A stretch of DNA of 64,000 nt, taken from contig NZ_FOXH01000001.1 of NCBI RefSeq assembly GCF_900115665.1, forward strand, positions 491,777 through 555,776, in the 5' to 3' direction. The stretch comes from Pseudarcicella hirudinis (GTDB taxonomy: Bacteria > Bacteroidota > Bacteroidia > Cytophagales > Spirosomataceae). The translations under genes and the position numbers were made by a program. Positions 61,769-64,000 of the stretch are shown here, piece after piece; within the stretch, counting starts at the first letter, position 1, and each line of letters starts with the position of its first letter. The notes beneath the pieces were generated by a model that worked only from the letters and a program-made list of their open reading frames with translations, was not told the DNA's origin and did not search any database.

Positions 61769-62177
61769 AATTCACCATCCATTGAATCCCGAATTTATCA
61801 GTAAACATACCGAAATAAGCTCCCCAGAAAGCGTCTTCCAAAGGCTGATCAATTTTACCACCTGCTGAAAGGCCATAATACATTTTCTCTGCCTCTTCTT
61901 TACTCTCCGGATAAATTGAAATATAAAAGTTATTGCCGGTAAGCAGTTTGTGCCCCATCGACGCCACAGCATCTGTCGCCATAAGGATATTGCCATTTCC
62001 TAAAGGCAGACTAATATGCATAATTTTATCTTTAACATCCTCTGCAACTTTGTCTCCTCCGGGGATATCCTGATAGCGCATTAAAACACCAAATTCTCCC
62101 CCGATTACAGATTTGTAAAAAATAAATGCTTCCTCGGCATTGCCGTTGAAGTTAAGATAAGTATTGAAAATTGCCAT
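61749..62177 (-). CDS. VOC-family PhnB-like protein (paralogue)
   Basis: 142 residues, same length as the protein at 60848-61276. Shares LNFNGNAEEAFIFYKSVIGGEF, LPLGNGNILMATD and FWGAYFGMFTDKFGIQWMVNY. Overall similarity is moderate except at the C-terminal stretch, which is identical even at the DNA level. Overlaps the DUF1801 gene by 20 bp. Function unknown. Confidence 0.85.
   Translation of the reverse strand: MAIFNTYLNFNGNAEEAFIFYKSVIGGEFGVLMRYQDIPGGDKVAEDVKDKIMHISLPLGNGNILMATDAVASMGHKLLTGNNFYISIYPESKEEAEKMYYGLSAGGKIDQPLEDAFWGAYFGMFTDKFGIQWMVNYEYPKN
61783..61831 (-). repeat. 49-bp inverted repeat, copy 2
   Basis: Reverse-complement copy of 61191-61239, inside the second PhnB-like gene. 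Confidence 0.85.
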
Positions 62178-62321
62178 AGTTGTATTTGTTAGATTTGTGA
62201 TACAAACTTAAACCCAGGAATCGGTTTTACAAATACACAATCACGACAATCTGGCGGGGAGATTGCGACACTTATTTTACGGTAAATATTGATGTCGAAA
62301 ATTCAGAAAACCTGATAAATC

Positions 62322-62348
62322 AAAAAGACTTCCAGCTATCTGAAAGTC
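62322..62348 (-). terminator. Probable terminator of the serine acetyltransferase gene
   Basis: GACTT-C-CAG pairs with CTG-A-AAGTC (62327-62335 with 62340-62348, one mismatch); on the minus strand followed by TTTTTG. Confidence 0.6.
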
Positions 62349-62397
62349 CTTCCCAAAACCAAATTTCACTATTTATCAAGTACTTATATTTCGTACA

Positions 62398-63219
62398 TTA
62401 ACCTAAAACCTCCTGTTTCACATCAATTCTGAGTTGATGAGTATTGAATACATGAGAATATGGGCTAACACTTTTTGTCAGAAAAACACTGCCCCCAATG
62501 ATGCTGTTATGGCCAATTACCGTCTTCCCACCTAAAATAGTAGTTCTTGCATAGATTATAACATTGTCTTCGACAGTAGGATGTCTTTTGGTTTCAGCCA
62601 GTTCTTTATTTACCTGTAGTGCCCCAAGTGTGACACCCTGATAAATACTTACGTTTTTTCCGATAATGCTCGTAGCACCAATGACAATTCCGGTACCATG
62701 ATCTATAAAAAACGGCACATCAATCTGTGCGTTCGGATGGATATCAACACCTGTTTTCCCGTGTGCGTGCTCACTGATGATGCGTGGTAAAATCGGAATT
62801 TCAAGTTTTGATAAAGTATTGGCAATTCTATACACAGCAATTGCATAAAAACCCGGGTAAGAAACGATCACCTCGTGAATACTTGTAGCGGCTGGATCAT
62901 TCTCGTAGATTTTTGTGGCGTCAGCCCTTAAATCCAGGTATATCTTTTCCAGAGAAATGTAAAAATCATAGACCTTCGCACCAATATCAATGCTGGCCGG
63001 ATCGAGATAGCTTAACAGAATATTTTCCAGATCAATCTGGTTTTTCTTCAAGACTCCTTCATAAGTAGATTGCCTGTGCAAACGGTTATTAGGAAAGAGA
63101 AATTCAAACAAATCACTTAACCACACAATTGAGTCATGGATTTTAGGTGTAGCCTCCCACTCTTCCTTGTGTGTTTTGTGAAGTATTTCGATAAAATTAT
63201 GAATATTAGGGTTGTCCAT
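62398..63219 (-). CDS. cysE: Serine O-acetyltransferase
   Basis: 273 residues. N-terminal alpha domain, then left-handed beta helix of hexapeptide repeats: [21 protein letters not shown], with the catalytic His in DHGTG and [20 protein letters not shown]. Makes O-acetylserine from serine and acetyl-CoA for cysteine synthesis. Forms a same-strand pair with the cysteine desulfurase gene, 50 bp apart; the link is cysteine supply and use. Confidence 0.92.
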   Translation of the reverse strand: MDNPNIHNFIEILHKTHKEEWEATPKIHDSIVWLSDLFEFLFPNNRLHRQSTYEGVLKKNQIDLENILLSYLDPASIDIGAKVYDFYISLEKIYLDLRADATKIYENDPAATSIHEVIVSYPGFYAIAVYRIANTLSKLEIPILPRIISEHAHGKTGVDIHPNAQIDVPFFIDHGTGIVIGATSIIGKNVSIYQGVTLGALQVNKELAETKRHPTVEDNVIIYARTTILGGKTVIGHNSIIGGSVFLTKSVSPYSHVFNTHQLRIDVKQEVLG

Positions 63220-63269
63220 TTTCGTCAGTCGAGGTAAAAGGAATAGCAGTTAAACTGCTATTCCGATAT

Positions 63270-64000
63270 TTATTTGTTACGTTTCAATTTATACAGGGAT
63301 TCCACCAATGTATCAATATCTTCGCAAGTATTGTAAAATGCCAGCGAAGGACGAACTGTACTTTCCAGACCAAACCTCCGCAAAATCGGCTGGGCGCAAT
63401 GATGTCCGGTTCTTACGGCAATTCCCTCTTTATTCAAAGCCTGACCTACTTCGTCATTTGTAAAACCTTTGAGTGTAAATGATAATACACTCGCTTTATC
63501 AGGCGCAGTTCCTACCAGTCGCAAACCCGGAACATCTTTCAGCAAATTGGTAGCATACAACAATAAATAATGCTCATACTGATTGATATTATCGATTCCA
63601 AGGCGATTAACATAGTCAATAGCCGCACCGAGCCCTACTGCATCAGCAATATTACCGGTACCTGCTTCAAAACGGGAAGGAGCCTGATGGAACTGTGTAT
63701 GCTCAAATGTGACATCCTTGATCATATTTCCTCCACCTTGCCAGGGCTGGGTTTCGTTCAGCAAATCTTCTTTACCATACAAAACTCCTATTCCGGTCGG
63801 TCCGAAAACCTTATGTCCTGAAAACACAAAGAAATCAGCGTCCAGCGCCTGTAAATCCACCCTCAGATGCGACACAGACTGTGCGCCGTCTAATAAAGTC
63901 TTTGCTCCGGCCTGATGCGCCAGTTCAATAATCTTTTTTGCCGGAGTAACAGTTCCTAAAGCGTTTGAAACCTGGGTAAATGTTACGAGTTTGGTTTTAG
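63270..64000 (-). CDS. sufS: Cysteine desulfurase SufS, 5' end outside window
   Basis: 243 C-terminal codons of a ~400-residue PLP enzyme. The frame stays open to the window edge (begins TKLVTFTQVSNALG), so the GTG at 63875 is internal. PLP region DGAQSVSHLRVDLQALDADF with SGHKVFGPTGIG (Lys), and the sulfur-accepting Cys in RTGHHCAQPIL, characteristic of SufS (class II). Removes sulfur from cysteine for iron-sulfur clusters. Upstream of cysE on the same strand. Confidence 0.93.
   Translation of the reverse strand, partial: KTKLVTFTQVSNALGTVTPAKKIIELAHQAGAKTLLDGAQSVSHLRVDLQALDADFFVFSGHKVFGPTGIGVLYGKEDLLNETQPWQGGGNMIKDVTFEHTQFHQAPSRFEAGTGNIADAVGLGAAIDYVNRLGIDNINQYEHYLLLYATNLLKDVPGLRLVGTAPDKASVLSFTLKGFTNDEVGQALNKEGIAVRTGHHCAQPILRRFGLESTVRPSLAFYNTCEDIDTLVESLYKLKRNK

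Noticed and set aside
1-64000. CRISPR array, insertion sequence or prophage
   Set aside because: No regularly spaced repeats, transposase, integrase or phage structural genes were found on either strand.

Overview
The window comes from the chromosome of a Bacteroidota species, most plausibly Sphingobacteriales (Pedobacter or Sphingobacterium-like); genus is inference. The evidence is an AT-rich genome, a short primary sigma factor without region 1.1, repeated promoter elements of the Bacteroidota type (TAnnTTTG, sometimes with TTG or TTTG about 19-21 bp upstream), and lipoproteins, OmpA-type and TolC-type envelope proteins. I see no insertion sequence, prophage, rRNA operon or CRISPR array. 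Two genes run off the edges: fahA at the left, sufS at the right.

Layout. 1-5.2 kb: amino-acid catabolism (fumarylacetoacetase, flavin reductase-like protein, acetoacetyl-CoA synthetase, Glu/Leu/Phe/Val dehydrogenase). 5.3-15.4 kb: housekeeping (TPR lipoprotein, menD, rpoD, pnp, rpsO, LptF/G permease, dicarboxylate symporter, START-like protein), then a tRNA with anticodon CAT. 16.2-18.3 kb: a compact locus that looks like a bacteriocin cluster: an 88-aa secreted Gly/Ala/Val-rich peptide precursor, an attenuator hairpin, a YIP1-like membrane protein, a SpoIIM/DUF95 protein with the PHxxxE motif, and a 55-aa membrane protein. 18.3-26.5 kb: LTA-synthase-like phosphotransferase, a three-gene set (cytochrome P450, DyP peroxidase, duplicated-domain membrane protein), a Crp-family regulator and an aldonolactone/alditol-oxidase-like flavoprotein. 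27-38.7 kb: OmpA lipoprotein, dCMP deaminase, SlyD, AcpH-like protein, holA, a GT81 plus HAD phosphatase pair that suggests glucosylglycerate-type solute synthesis, a two-component system, a universal stress protein and tryptophanase.

38.9-43.3 kb is a seven-gene operon resembling quinone/electrophile detoxification (ring-cleaving dioxygenase, MhqD-like esterase, cupin, Crp-like regulator, pirin, nitroreductase, degenerate receiver protein). 44.7-46.1 kb holds an autoregulated ArsR-SRPBCC pair. 48.3-55.2 kb is a CecR/YbhGFSR-type exporter operon with a TetR regulator and two copies of the same 16-bp palindrome. 55-62 kb is rich in small stress genes (DoxX, VOC, SRPBCC, DUF1801) and holds a defence candidate: an AbiF/Abi_2 HEPN protein preceded by a promoter that leads directly into a terminator-like hairpin, which may be a small regulatory RNA. 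The right end holds serine acetyltransferase and cysteine desulfurase.

The two strongest candidates for something new are the bacteriocin-like locus (16.2-18.3 kb) and the hairpin RNA plus AbiF unit (57.5-58.5 kb). All calls rest on reading motifs and gene order; no database search was run.
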